Source: Natronomicrosphaera sp040876735
GTDB lineage: Bacteria; Planctomycetota; Phycisphaerae; Phycisphaerales; Phycisphaeraceae
NCBI GenBank assembly: GCA_040876735.1
Contig: JBBDPC010000016.1
Coordinates: 1 to 38,387, forward strand
DNA length: 38,387 nt
Direction: 5' to 3'
Below, piece by piece: positions 14,986 through 23,485 of the stretch. How positions within the stretch are numbered: the first letter of the stretch is position 1; every line of letters begins with the position of its first letter. The notes beneath the pieces are model-generated. The model made no database searches. It saw only the letters and a program-made list of their open reading frames with translations, and was not told where the DNA came from. The position numbers were made by a program, and so were the translations under genes.

Positions 14986-15352
14986 GGCGTTTCTTCTAAC
15001 AAGGGAAAGCGAATCGCCCTTTTTCAGAACCGCATGTCTGGTTTGATGCCTGCGGCGAGGCCGGCAATCACGCGCGGGCGCCTGTAAGTCAGTTGGGCAC
15101 GCCGAAGGTATGAAACCTGCTGGCCATGGCAAAACCAGAATATCGTGCCTGTCAGTGTACGACGGGTTCCACGTGGAAGCAAAAGCTGGTAGCATGTTTC
15201 CGGTCAGCCAGACGGGCGAACCCGATCGTTTCCCCCTGACCTTAACCGCTCCCCGTCCAACCCTCCAGATGCCGGCCCGGTCGTCTGGAATCAGGTTTCC
15301 TACCAGTATCAGCCTAAGTGCGACAAGCGCTGCAGCGATGAAGGAGTTTGGG
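14986..15352. promoter_or_regulatory. Divergent intergenic region with a TTCCACGTGGAA palindrome
   Basis: About 367 bases separate the isomerase remnant from the secreted-protein operon on the other strand. A perfect 12-base palindrome TTCCACGTGGAA at 15167-15178 could be an operator. No confident -35/-10 pair was seen. Short reading frames here are not convincing genes. Confidence 0.35.
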
Positions 15353-17017
15353 ATGTCGAGAAATGTTGTGAGGCACGGAATGCAGGTGGTGGGGGCCTTT
15401 GTGCTTCTGGCGTTTGCACTGGCCGGTCCTGCGGCCTTGGCGGCGGAGCAGCCCCAGGTTCCACGCACGGGCGCCGAGGGCGTTGGCCCCCACGTCCTGA
15501 CCCTGGTGGACGGGCGGCAGACGCGAGGCGAGGTGCTGTTCAAGCATCCGAACGTCGAGCGGCTGATTGTGCGCTCCGGCGCCAACCGCACGGTGCAGAG
15601 CTTCCCGCTCTCGCTACTTCACACCGTGACCATTGACGGCGAGACCGAGACCTACAACCCCCGGCGTGAACTCACGGAAGCCGAGAAGACCACCCTGGAG
15701 CGTGACGGCATATGGGGAGACGAGACCGGACCGGATCAGGTCGGACGGTATGCCACGGAGGAATGGGAGACGAGGCCGCTGGCGGTATGGCGCCACCCCG
15801 GCACGAGCGGCGACGTCTGGGACTCGGCCAACTGGCTTGACGAAAACGGCGAGCCCTTCGCCGAAGGAGGCCCGTTCTTCCTGCTGCCCGCGGACCAGCG
15901 GAAAGGCGGCGACGACACGGGAATTGACAGACGATTCGACGGCGATGTGCTCCTCCCGGCCGCCGACACCAGGTACGACGTGATCCAGCCGGGCAATCCC
16001 GACGCCTACGGCGCGGGGGCGCCGGTCGCCAGCGAGATGAGGCATCTGACGGTCGAGGCCGGCGCGCAAACGCGCGTGCGGATGGTGATCCGGGGAAATA
16101 TCTGGATGAAGAACGATTCGATGATCCACGCCTGGGTGACCATGGTCCTGGGCAGCGGGGACATGAACAAGCACACCTTCAACCGGTACTGCAACTACTG
16201 GTACCTGCCGGAGCCCTATTGGCCGTACGCGTCCATCATCGGCCACCTGCTGTTCGTCGACGCCGGTCCGACCGGGAGCCTTGAGGTGATCGGCTACTCG
16301 GGCGGCGCCGCCGATCGGTTCGATCTCATCAGCGGCACGCTGGTCATGTCCAAGGACAGCTACATGGGCTGCGGCGGACGATCGTCCTACACCAGCGCCA
16401 GGGGCACCACGACGGTCATGCTCGACGACGCGAGACTGGGCAACTCCAGCCCGATCAAGTCCGACCAGCAGAACGCAAGCTACGCGATTGGCGGAACGCT
16501 GATGTTCGGCACGCCCGAGCGCCCGCTGACGCGCGACCTTCTCTTTGGGGGGACCTGGTACAAGGAAGAATGGATCAACCCGGACCGGGCCGAAGCACAT
16601 AACCGAACGCGGGGCGCGAGCTTCGTGCTCGGCGAGCATGGGCGGATGGTCATCCACAGTGCCGACCCCACAACCGCGCGCGTCGTGTTCAGGGGCTGGC
16701 CCAAGGACCAGGGCGGCGGCGGCCTGCCGGGGAACCTGCGTCAGTTCCGCAGAGAGACGAACGTCGACTGGGACCAGCGGATATCGCTTCCACCGGATCC
16801 GGCCATGTGGGAGTCGCCGGACGCTCCGGACGGCGTGGCCGCCGTGTTCCTGGGCGAGACCGATTTCAACGGGGTCGTCTTCGACAATTTCCTCAAGGGT
16901 GGCCTCGTGGTCCGACCCGGTGCGCCCCGACGCTGGCGGAACGTCTCCTTCGGCGAGAACAACCACGATGCTCCCGAGGAGCTTATCCGCTACTGGGAGA
17001 AAGTTGATGATGATTGA
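15353..17017 (+). CDS. Secreted beta-rich protein of unknown function, first gene of a pair
   Basis: A 554-residue protein. AAGGAG lies seven bases before the ATG at 15353, which fixes the start. The signal peptide is VVGAFVLLAFALAGPAALAAE. Residues about 45-100 (HVLTLVDGRQTRGEVL ... SFPLSLLHTVTIDG) resemble an SHD1-like small beta domain found in planctomycete surface proteins. The rest looks like a right-handed beta-helix: WDSANWLDENGEP, then stretches such as LTVEAGAQTRVRMVIRGNIWM and LFVDAGPTGSLEVIGYSGG. No catalytic motif was recognised. Its last codons overlap the next gene by 11 bases, so the two are translated together. Confidence 0.65.
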   Translation: MSRNVVRHGMQVVGAFVLLAFALAGPAALAAEQPQVPRTGAEGVGPHVLTLVDGRQTRGEVLFKHPNVERLIVRSGANRTVQSFPLSLLHTVTIDGETETYNPRRELTEAEKTTLERDGIWGDETGPDQVGRYATEEWETRPLAVWRHPGTSGDVWDSANWLDENGEPFAEGGPFFLLPADQRKGGDDTGIDRRFDGDVLLPAADTRYDVIQPGNPDAYGAGAPVASEMRHLTVEAGAQTRVRMVIRGNIWMKNDSMIHAWVTMVLGSGDMNKHTFNRYCNYWYLPEPYWPYASIIGHLLFVDAGPTGSLEVIGYSGGAADRFDLISGTLVMSKDSYMGCGGRSSYTSARGTTTVMLDDARLGNSSPIKSDQQNASYAIGGTLMFGTPERPLTRDLLFGGTWYKEEWINPDRAEAHNRTRGASFVLGEHGRMVIHSADPTTARVVFRGWPKDQGGGGLPGNLRQFRRETNVDWDQRISLPPDPAMWESPDAPDGVAAVFLGETDFNGVVFDNFLKGGLVVRPGAPRRWRNVSFGENNHDAPEELIRYWEKVDDD

Positions 17018-19070
17018 GCGTGTATCGCGTCAGAGCATGGCCGTGGCGGGGGTGATCCCGGTTTCGACGCAGCGCCGTAGCCGGAAGTCGAGTGGGGTCT
17101 GCCGCGGCGCCTGGCTCGCTGTGGTCCTCGCGCTGGTCCTTTTTCCCCTTGCCGGGACAAGCGATGCGGTGATCAACCCCAGCCTTCAGCCGAGGGATCT
17201 CGTGGAGCGGTATGACGCCGTCCTTGCCTGCCGCATCGTGAAGGTGGACGTCGAAGCGCAGTCCCTCCAGTTGCGCGTGGAGAAGGTGGTTTCGGGCGCG
17301 TTCGAGCCGGAGACGATCACCGTCACGGCTACGCCTGAGGCGGGTCTTGCACCGATCATGCAGGTCGCCGAGGAACAGCTTGTGGTGGCCTTCGCGGGTC
17401 GGAGCAGCGCCAGGCGCAATCGTGGCAGCGTGCTCTACTACGTCACGGGCGCCTGGTTCCTTGCGGAACTCGAGGACGAGACCCGCCCTGAGCGATGGCG
17501 GCTGCTCGGCGACCCCGACCGCGACGTGACTGCCGACAGCAACGAGATCATGTACGCCACCTTCAACGGACGGGCCGAAGAACTGCAGCGCATGGCCCGG
17601 GACCTGACGCTCGACCGTGGCTACTTCCCCGCCAAGCCGTTCACCGGCTTCGGGATGACGGAGATCGCCAAGCTCGACGGGCGCATCAGGGCGGTCGCCC
17701 TCCATGACGTCGACGACGACGGGTGGCTCGACATGCTCGCCTGTACCGACACCGAGACGAGGCTCTTCCTGGGCGGCCCGGAGGGGTTCATCGACGCCAC
17801 CGAGCAATGGGGGCTCGCGGACGTGGGCGGCGCGCCAAGCCTCGGCCTCGCCGATGTCGATGCCGACGGTCAGAGCGATCTGCTGTTGGGGCTTCGGCTG
17901 TTCCTGCAGGGAGACGGGCGCTTCCGCGAGGCCGAGCCGGTGCGCGATCCGTCAGGCGCAAAGCTCATCAGTGCCTCGTTCGCCGAGATCGACGGTGACG
18001 GCCGGCCGGATGTGGTCGTCTCCCGCGAGGGGGCGGGGCTGGCCGTGCTTTTGAACTCGGGCGAGTCCCTGCCCGGGTTCGTCGACGCGACCGAACGCTA
18101 TCTCGGGAGCATCCAAGGCTTTGACCCGGCACGCTCCGGCAGCGGACATTTTGAGATATGCGACTGGAACATGGACGGCAGGAGCGACATCGCCTATCTC
18201 GCCGGACGCGGCGCCATTCTCGTGCAGACCGAGGACGACAGCTTCGAGGCGATGCCGATCCTCAGTGCGTTCGAAACCTTCTCGACGGCAACGGCCGCAT
18301 TCGGGCCCGTGGTCCGTCGTGACCGGCCGGGCCTGTCCATCGGCGACGAAAACCGGAAGCTGCTGCTCCAGGCCAACGCCGACGGCCTGCCGGTGGATGT
18401 CAGCCGCCTGGCCAACGAATACAGGGAACTCACCGATGGCCTGCGGGGCGTCATCGCCACCGACCTGAACGCCGACGGCACGGTCGACGTGTTCGGAGCG
18501 AGCATGATCCGCGGTGTGTCCTTCTGGCTGGCGACCAACCGCGGCTACGGGTCGTACATGTTGGAGATGAAGTACGCCGGCGAGCGGATCCTCCCCGAGG
18601 AGTTCCCCGCCGAAGCGGTGATGGCCGGCGATGTCACGCGGGACGGCGCGGAGGACCTCCTGATCGGCGGCCTGGACGGCCGGCTGGTCCTGTTCGTCAA
18701 CGAGACTCTGGAACACCGGCCCCGGGAGGTCGCGCTCGGCATGATCTGGGACGAACAGACGCAGGCGCGAACGCGTGTCCTCGCCATTCGTCCTGTCGGC
18801 CCCATGGGGGTCGTCGGAAGCCGGCTCACGCTTCTCGACGAACAGGGAGAAACGGTGGCCTTGCGCTTCATCGGCTCGAACCTGGGCGTTGGCTCCGGTC
18901 CGCCGCACGAAACGACGCTGGCGGTGCGGGACCCGGGCGTCTACACGCTTGAGGTGCGCTTCGCCGACGGGCTGACGAAGAGGCGGACGGTCGAGATCTC
19001 CGCGGAGACGCCCAGGCGCGTCGCCATCGAGATCCGGCGCGAAACCATCCCAGAGGAACGCGCCCCATAG
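17007..19070 (+). CDS. Secreted VCBS/FG-GAP repeat protein, coupled to the gene before it
   Basis: A 687-residue protein. Two ATGs stand in tandem (17007 and 17010) inside the end of the previous gene, with GGGAGAAAG just upstream. After a long basic head, WLAVVLALVLFPLAGTSDA forms the signal segment. An N-terminal domain of about 150 residues follows. Then come at least six calcium-binding 'DxDxDGxxD' blades: DVDDDGWLDML, DVDADGQSDLLLG, EIDGDGRPDVVV, DWNMDGRSDIAYL, DLNADGTVDVFG and DVTRDGAEDLLIG. This is a VCBS/FG-GAP beta-propeller, a fold used on cell surfaces for binding carbohydrate or protein. An immunoglobulin-like C-terminus (GVYTLEVRFADGLTKRRTVE) closes it. Confidence 0.8.
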   Translation: MMIERVSRQSMAVAGVIPVSTQRRSRKSSGVCRGAWLAVVLALVLFPLAGTSDAVINPSLQPRDLVERYDAVLACRIVKVDVEAQSLQLRVEKVVSGAFEPETITVTATPEAGLAPIMQVAEEQLVVAFAGRSSARRNRGSVLYYVTGAWFLAELEDETRPERWRLLGDPDRDVTADSNEIMYATFNGRAEELQRMARDLTLDRGYFPAKPFTGFGMTEIAKLDGRIRAVALHDVDDDGWLDMLACTDTETRLFLGGPEGFIDATEQWGLADVGGAPSLGLADVDADGQSDLLLGLRLFLQGDGRFREAEPVRDPSGAKLISASFAEIDGDGRPDVVVSREGAGLAVLLNSGESLPGFVDATERYLGSIQGFDPARSGSGHFEICDWNMDGRSDIAYLAGRGAILVQTEDDSFEAMPILSAFETFSTATAAFGPVVRRDRPGLSIGDENRKLLLQANADGLPVDVSRLANEYRELTDGLRGVIATDLNADGTVDVFGASMIRGVSFWLATNRGYGSYMLEMKYAGERILPEEFPAEAVMAGDVTRDGAEDLLIGGLDGRLVLFVNETLEHRPREVALGMIWDEQTQARTRVLAIRPVGPMGVVGSRLTLLDEQGETVALRFIGSNLGVGSGPPHETTLAVRDPGVYTLEVRFADGLTKRRTVEISAETPRRVAIEIRRETIPEERAP

Positions 19071-19121
19071 ACATCCCCGCGCCATTGCCCTCACCGGGGC
19101 GAGCATAACCACAGAATTCTT

Positions 19122-19532
19122 TTGAGCGGTTGTATCTCTGACCTGGGTCCGCAGTGGGTTCGCCTCCTGCTGCCGGATCCACAGCATCTGCAGACTTCGC
19201 CCCTGCGCGTCCATGCGTTGCGGCCCGATGGGCAGGACGATCCTGACCTGCCCCCGATCGACCTGCCCCCGTTGCCAACAACGCTGCTGGACCGTTACCT
19301 GGGCGTGATGCGGGCGGCGTGGGAACGCCAGCGGCGGTGCCTGCTGGTGCTGCTTTACCTGGACATGGGCACCGGCAGTTGGCAGGAGGTGGTGTCATCC
19401 AGCATGGCAACGAACAGGGCGCCTGGTGCCGGCTGGAGCCCGATCAGGTCCCGCAACTGCCGCCGAGTTGCCGCCTGTGGCGCGGTTCAAAGATGGCCGG
19501 CAAACAACGGATTCCGCGAGCACTATCTTTGA
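19122..19532 (+). pseudogene. Possible gene fragment downstream of the VCBS gene
   Basis: From 19122 (no ATG; TTG) a frame reads WVRLLLPDPQHLQTSPLRVH and then PPLPTTLLDRYLGVMRAAWE and CLLVLLYLDMGTGSWQEVV, which looks protein-like. It then becomes low-quality, while the frame two bases over continues GVIQHGNEQGAWCRLEPDQ. It may be an unknown protein interrupted by a frameshift, or chance in GC-rich DNA. No family was recognised. The rest of the gap 19071-19565 holds nothing else clear. Confidence 0.25.
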
Positions 19533-19565
19533 ACCGAACCCTCAGCGACGTAAGTCTTGAACTGG

Positions 19566-19603
19566 AAAAGAAAAAGCCGTTCAGTTTTCTCACTGAACGG
19601 CTT
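19566..19603 (-). terminator. Intrinsic terminator, probably the original one of tRNA-Pro
   Basis: On the minus strand AAGCCGTTCAG, an 8-base loop, CTGAACGGCTT and then TTTTTCTTTT form a textbook terminator. It points in the same direction as the tRNA-Pro gene now 10.8 kb away. It lies 14 bases from the 13-base copy of the tRNA 3' end at 19618. No minus-strand gene inside the island ends here. The simplest reading is that an element inserted between the tRNA and its terminator. Confidence 0.8.
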
Positions 19604-19617
19604 CCTGTTCGAACAAG

Positions 19618-19630
19618 TCGGGGCGACAGG
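19618..19630. repeat. attL candidate: 13-base copy of the tRNA-Pro 3' end
   Basis: TCGGGGCGACAGG here is identical to 30418-30430, the discriminator base, acceptor strand and part of the T-stem of tRNA-Pro. The next base differs at both edges. It is flanked on the left by the palindrome TGTTCGAACA (19606-19615). Confidence 0.7.
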
Positions 19631-19935
19631 CGTTGACAGTGAACCACAACCCGACGACCGGATGGTGCTGGGGTTCACATGGGGATCGGGTGGCGTCCAG
19701 GACATGGGGTAGCGGGGCCCGTTCTGACCAATCGCCCCAGCCGAGGGCGACGCCGGTGTTTGCCTTCGGTTGGGGGAACTTCGGCATCACCGAAGTCGTC
19801 TGATCGAGGCGCTACATGCCCCAGACACCGTTGAACGCGACCATACGAGGACGGGAAGGACAGCCGTGTGGAGCGGGTGGCGTTCTGCTGGAGGCGGGGG
19901 GCGGTGCGGGCGGCGTCTTTTTGCGATTCTGAAAA
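19631..19935. other. Left end of the island, no gene seen
   Basis: About 300 bases between the attL candidate and the lipoprotein gene. No convincing gene is present. If the element circularises at the 13-base repeats, the first 82 bases here (to TAG at 19712) become the new 3' end of the recombinase gene in an open frame. Confidence 0.5.
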
Positions 19936-20286
19936 TCAATCAGCCACTAAACCGACATCCAGTTCACCACGGGAAAACGAGTCGGGAGTGATAGTTACCT
20001 CCTCTTCGAGATAGCCTTGCTTATTAACGTACATGACGCCATGTCGTTCAGTTGGAATTCTAATCTCCCATCTTCCCGCTTGGTCCGTTGTGCCCGACTG
20101 GATCATGGGCACTTGGCCCGCGTTGAGCCGAGCAAATGCTGGCACCCACTGAACGGTTACAGCGGCTCCCTCAACAGGATCTCCCGTCTGTTGGTCGTGA
20201 ACTGCCACAACAGCGTCCCTATAAGACACACAGCCGACGAGCATAAGGCCCATCATAAGGGTTAGTCCAGCCAACAAGTGTTTCAT
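19936..20286 (-). CDS. Small lipoprotein, last gene of the island's leftward operon
   Basis: A 116-residue protein with a lipoprotein signal (KHLLAGLTLMMGLMLVGC, lipobox LVGC, so lipidated at Cys19). A small beta-sandwich resembling carboxypeptidase-regulatory domains follows: VAVHDQQTGDPVEGAAVTVQ, DQAGRWEIRIP, then VNKQGYLEEEVTI. It starts 18 bases after the RHS-core gene stop and is visibly richer in A/T than the surrounding DNA. As a small envelope protein paired with a toxin-like gene it could be an immunity protein, but nothing in the sequence proves that. Confidence 0.7.
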   Translation of the reverse strand: MKHLLAGLTLMMGLMLVGCVSYRDAVVAVHDQQTGDPVEGAAVTVQWVPAFARLNAGQVPMIQSGTTDQAGRWEIRIPTERHGVMYVNKQGYLEEEVTITPDSFSRGELDVGLVAD

Positions 20287-20304
20287 AGCGCGTCCCCAGC
20301 GATC

Positions 20305-21321
20305 CTATTTGGAATACTTGTAATCTGATCGCCATTCTGAAACGTTACCTACCGACGATCGAATTTCTGTTAGCGTTCTATGGTGGAGAGGCACGCTCAC
20401 ATGTTCAGCAAAACTGAACGGTGTCCCTTTAACGATTTCTTCCAAGCCGGACACAGGAGGATGCAGCCACTTTGTCGGGTCGTTGGGGTCGCGAACACCG
20501 GCAAAGACCTGCCTCCAAGTCGCGTGATCCCATCCTCTCTTGTTAGTGCGGGTGGTGAACCGATGATCTACGTCTGCCCCCTGCATTGACCAGCCCTTTG
20601 GATCAGAGAAACGTTGATAAAAGTTCACCCAGCGATCTGTGTTGGCGGACTTGGAGTAGTTGGGGCCGGCAAAGGGATTAAGGAAATCTCCGACACCCTT
20701 ACCTCCCCTCGGAACCGCATCCATCGTCACGACGAGATTTACAGCGATGCCTTCCGCCATCAATTCATGGGCAAGGTCGTGTGCCGCATCAGCGCCATTG
20801 CTATACCCAATAAGAGTCAATGTATGGTAGCAATCGGGTGGGCTGCCATCCGGTGCTTGAGCAACTTCGATCGCCTTGGCTTTTGCCGCGGCATAATCGG
20901 TCCAGTCGAAATAGTGCCAATCTCGACTTTCAACTTTGTCAGCTACGATCGCCCCTGCGCGATCATTATAGGTTACGAAGGAATCGCTTAGACCAACAGC
21001 CGTCCCCCACCCTTCCAATGCAATGACCTTGCGGCGCAAGCCATCGGGATCGACATAATTCACCGGGTTGCTGCCGACGTACTGGTACAGGTTCATTCCA
21101 TCCGCATACTGCTGGTGCGGATTGAAATCACGTTGGATGAACCCACCGCTTACTGCCGGTCCGCCGGCAACACGCGGCGCAGCAGATCCCATCTGCATGC
21201 CGTTGGGATCACGCTGCATGTGCCGCCCGAGACCCGGGTGGTACATGGCGCTGGCGGTGTCGGTGAAGACCAGCCCCAGCAGGGCTGTCAGCAGGATGGC
21301 GAAGAGGTGATGACGTTTCAT
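20305..21321 (-). CDS. Orphan RHS-core protein with signal peptide and lipase-like C-terminus
   Basis: A 338-residue protein. The ATG at 21321 has GGGGGA six bases upstream and overlaps the previous gene's stop (ATGA). It has a signal peptide (HLFAILLTALLGLVFTDTASA). The RHS-repeat-associated core follows directly (MYHPGLGRHMQRDPNG, then DGMNLYQYVGSNPVNYVDPDG, to about residue 94), with no long RHS barrel before it. After the core, where RHS proteins carry variable toxins, lies an alpha/beta-hydrolase-like domain. It has TLIGYSNGADAAHDLAHEL (nucleophile Ser174), a possible acid at Asp201 and His at 253 or 265. The toxin-like part and the next gene look more A/T-rich. An esterase or lipase effector is plausible, not shown. 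Confidence 0.75.
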   Translation of the reverse strand: MKRHHLFAILLTALLGLVFTDTASAMYHPGLGRHMQRDPNGMQMGSAAPRVAGGPAVSGGFIQRDFNPHQQYADGMNLYQYVGSNPVNYVDPDGLRRKVIALEGWGTAVGLSDSFVTYNDRAGAIVADKVESRDWHYFDWTDYAAAKAKAIEVAQAPDGSPPDCYHTLTLIGYSNGADAAHDLAHELMAEGIAVNLVVTMDAVPRGGKGVGDFLNPFAGPNYSKSANTDRWVNFYQRFSDPKGWSMQGADVDHRFTTRTNKRGWDHATWRQVFAGVRDPNDPTKWLHPPVSGLEEIVKGTPFSFAEHVSVPLHHRTLTEIRSSVGNVSEWRSDYKYSK

Positions 21322-22703
21322 GGCGTCCCCCAATCAGGTGAATGGTCTACTTGTGGTTGGAAGGGTTGCGGTGTGGTCGAATGATCCGGCTGAACCGGCC
21401 GACTCCACTGTCGCTGCGAATGCTGCGGCAGTTGCCGGCGCTGGAGGTCGGTCCGCGCTCCGCCGACTTGGCCGCGCCAGGGGCCAATGCGCGAGGTGTG
21501 CGCCATCTCCGGTGGCTCGTACATCGCCACCGCGCTCGGGCCGGCGATGCCCGCCTCGATGGAAGGATGGCGAACGGCAGCGACATGGTCCCGGCGCTGC
21601 TGCAGAGCGCTGGCCAGCACAGGCGTGATCGGCCGGTAGTCGGTCCGTGCGGCAGCCTGCATGAACCAGGCGCGGTGCGCGGGCCGGCTGGGGTCGTAGC
21701 GGTAGGCGTTCTCGTAGGACCGGGCGGCGAAGGCGAACTGACCGTTGTCCTCGCCGACGTGGCCCCGGGCGGCGAGGAAGGCGGCGAACTCCTCCATGGG
21801 CGTCAGCGGGATGAGGTAGCGGTTGACGCGGACCTCGTGGTCTGTGACCGAGAAGGGCCAGGTCGTGTAGTAATCATCCTCGAAGCTGGCGAAGCCTTCG
21901 CCCGCCCCTTCGATGTTGAATTGCTCCCGCCATGCTGGGTCAGGATGGTCCTCGCCGTCCCACCGAACGAAGATATGGCTGTTGGTGGTCACGAGCTTGA
22001 GCGGGTAACCCAGACGCCGGCCGATGGCGACGTACATCACGGGCATGGAGGCGCAGGTGCCGCCGGCTGTGTCGCTGATGGTCTGCCCGGGTGCAGGGAT
22101 CATGCCGTGGAGGAAGGCGACGCGGGAGTCGTCGAAGGCGAAGTTGTCGGCGGCTGTCATGTCGTACTTGACGCCGAGGTCCTGCTGGAGCACCTGAAGC
22201 AGGAACTCGGCCCGGAAGTAGGCCTCGCTGTGCCGGTAGTGGGCCGCGTAGCGCGGGTCGGTGACGCGGTAGAGGTGGCGATCCGTCTCCGTCGCAACGC
22301 GTTCGGCCCACTCGTCCAGCGTGGCCAGGGCGTGGTCAATGTCGAGGTTCTCCGCCCCCGGCAAATCGGTGGCGCAGAGCAGGTTCATCCGGGCGATGTC
22401 CACCTTGGCCAATGCCGACGTGGGCAGGTCGAGCAGTTCGTTGAGGGTCTCGGGCTCGACCTCGAAGTCGGTGTGCAGCGCCGTGGCTTGGATCGTTGCC
22501 GGGGTAGCACGCTGATCCGATGGCGAAGTGCGGCCCTCCCGCGACGTGACCCAGACGGTGGTGCCGAGCAGCCCGACGACCACGAGGGCCAGCGTCAGTT
22601 GGATCAGCTTCTTGGCAGGCGATGAAGTGGGACGATGGGGTTCGGCACGGCCCTCTTGCCTTGCCTCGCGGCGCTCGCGTTTTCTCCGACTGGCCTGACC
22701 CAT
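21318..22703 (-). CDS. Membrane-anchored transglutaminase-like (Transglut_core2-type) protein
   Basis: A 461-residue protein. The start at 22703 (MGQASRRKRERRE) has GGGGGA three bases upstream. A basic head is followed by one membrane helix (LIQLTLALVVVGLLGTTVWV). A papain-like transglutaminase-type core then follows: AGGTCASMPVMYVAIGRRLG with the nucleophile at C217, then LVTTNSHIFVRWDGE with the histidine at H243 and a following Asp. This wording is that of the SirB1/Transglut_core2 group. After a helical repeat-like part (FAARSYENAYRYDP) the tail is Gln/Pro/His-rich and disordered. It overlaps the RHS gene by four bases, so the two are translationally coupled. It may process or anchor the RHS protein; this is inference. 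Confidence 0.75.
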   Translation of the reverse strand: MGQASRRKRERREARQEGRAEPHRPTSSPAKKLIQLTLALVVVGLLGTTVWVTSREGRTSPSDQRATPATIQATALHTDFEVEPETLNELLDLPTSALAKVDIARMNLLCATDLPGAENLDIDHALATLDEWAERVATETDRHLYRVTDPRYAAHYRHSEAYFRAEFLLQVLQQDLGVKYDMTAADNFAFDDSRVAFLHGMIPAPGQTISDTAGGTCASMPVMYVAIGRRLGYPLKLVTTNSHIFVRWDGEDHPDPAWREQFNIEGAGEGFASFEDDYYTTWPFSVTDHEVRVNRYLIPLTPMEEFAAFLAARGHVGEDNGQFAFAARSYENAYRYDPSRPAHRAWFMQAAARTDYRPITPVLASALQQRRDHVAAVRHPSIEAGIAGPSAVAMYEPPEMAHTSRIGPWRGQVGGARTDLQRRQLPQHSQRQWSRPVQPDHSTTPQPFQPQVDHSPDWGTP

Positions 22704-22902
22704 GCGTCCCCCATTACGCCGAAGGGAAGTGAACAAGGGCCATTATCAGGATCACCCACCGGCTGTCAAAGTAAAAGAAACGTAAAGGCGGAACTCCGAC
22801 TTGCAGGTCCAGAAATCGTAATCCTTGCCGCACCAATAGGTTGTCGCCGCAATGGTCGCCCGTCTGAAAAAAATCTTCCCTTCCTTTTACGAATCGCCCG
22901 CC

Positions 22903-22942
22903 CCACGGGCAACAAGTTGGTAGACGGGCGTGGTGCCCGTGG
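22903..22942. promoter_or_regulatory. Inverted repeat in the leader of the island's rightward operon
   Basis: CCACGGGCA (22903-22911) and TGCCCGTGG (22934-22942) frame a 22-base spacer just before AAGGAG and the first rightward ATG. It could be an operator or a leader hairpin. The region 22704-22966 separates the two divergent island operons and must hold both promoters; none is certain. Confidence 0.4.
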
Positions 22943-22966
22943 GCGAACCCCTTCAAGGAGACCGCT

Positions 22967-23485
22967 ATGGATCGGATCGGACTGACGTTGGACGAGTACG
23001 TGGACCTGAGGGTCCGACCGCGAAAGGGCGCGGACGCCGCCTTCCAGGAGGCGGCGGAGCAGGAGCGGGCGGAGATGTTCCCGATGACGCTGACGGCGGC
23101 ATCGAGCCACCTGCGATCGCGCGGCTACGACTGCCGGCCGGAGATGCTGGACGTGCTGGTTCGCAACCAGGTGGTGACGCCAACCAGCCCGGACGCCTGG
23201 TCGCAGGCGGACGTGGACGCCGCCGCCGAGCACTTCGAGGACTGCGACATGTTCACGCCGTATGCGGCCATGTGCCAGACCCTTGGGTGTCGGTACGTGG
23301 ACTTCCTGCGGCCGCTGCGTGAAGCCGCCGAGGCCGAATCGGCCCGGTACGGGCGGCGGGTGCCGGACGACGACCAGTATTTCGTCATGCACCGGGTGCC
23401 GCCGCGCGGCGACAGCCCGGCGATCCTCAGCTTCACGCTCTGCGACGACATCCAGGAGCGGCTCGAACGCGGCGAGGAGGTGTAA
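22967..23485 (+). CDS. Unknown island protein, first gene of the rightward operon
   Basis: A 172-residue soluble, acidic protein. AAGGAG lies six bases before the ATG, an excellent ribosome site. I do not recognise the family. It is mostly helical, with an Asp/Glu-rich centre (DVDAAAEHFEDCDMF) and a conserved-looking CQTLGCRYVDFLRPLREAAE. The first part (LRSRGYDCRPEMLDVLVRNQ) could be a small DNA-binding helix pair of the kind used for phage regulators. Its stop TAA is followed at once by the next gene's ATG. Confidence 0.6.
   Translation: MDRIGLTLDEYVDLRVRPRKGADAAFQEAAEQERAEMFPMTLTAASSHLRSRGYDCRPEMLDVLVRNQVVTPTSPDAWSQADVDAAAEHFEDCDMFTPYAAMCQTLGCRYVDFLRPLREAAEAESARYGRRVPDDDQYFVMHRVPPRGDSPAILSFTLCDDIQERLERGEEV

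Noticed and set aside
19590..19790. A 66-codon minus-strand frame across the left island end
   Set aside because: It runs through the terminator-attL region and across the junction, so it can only exist by chance in the integrated form.
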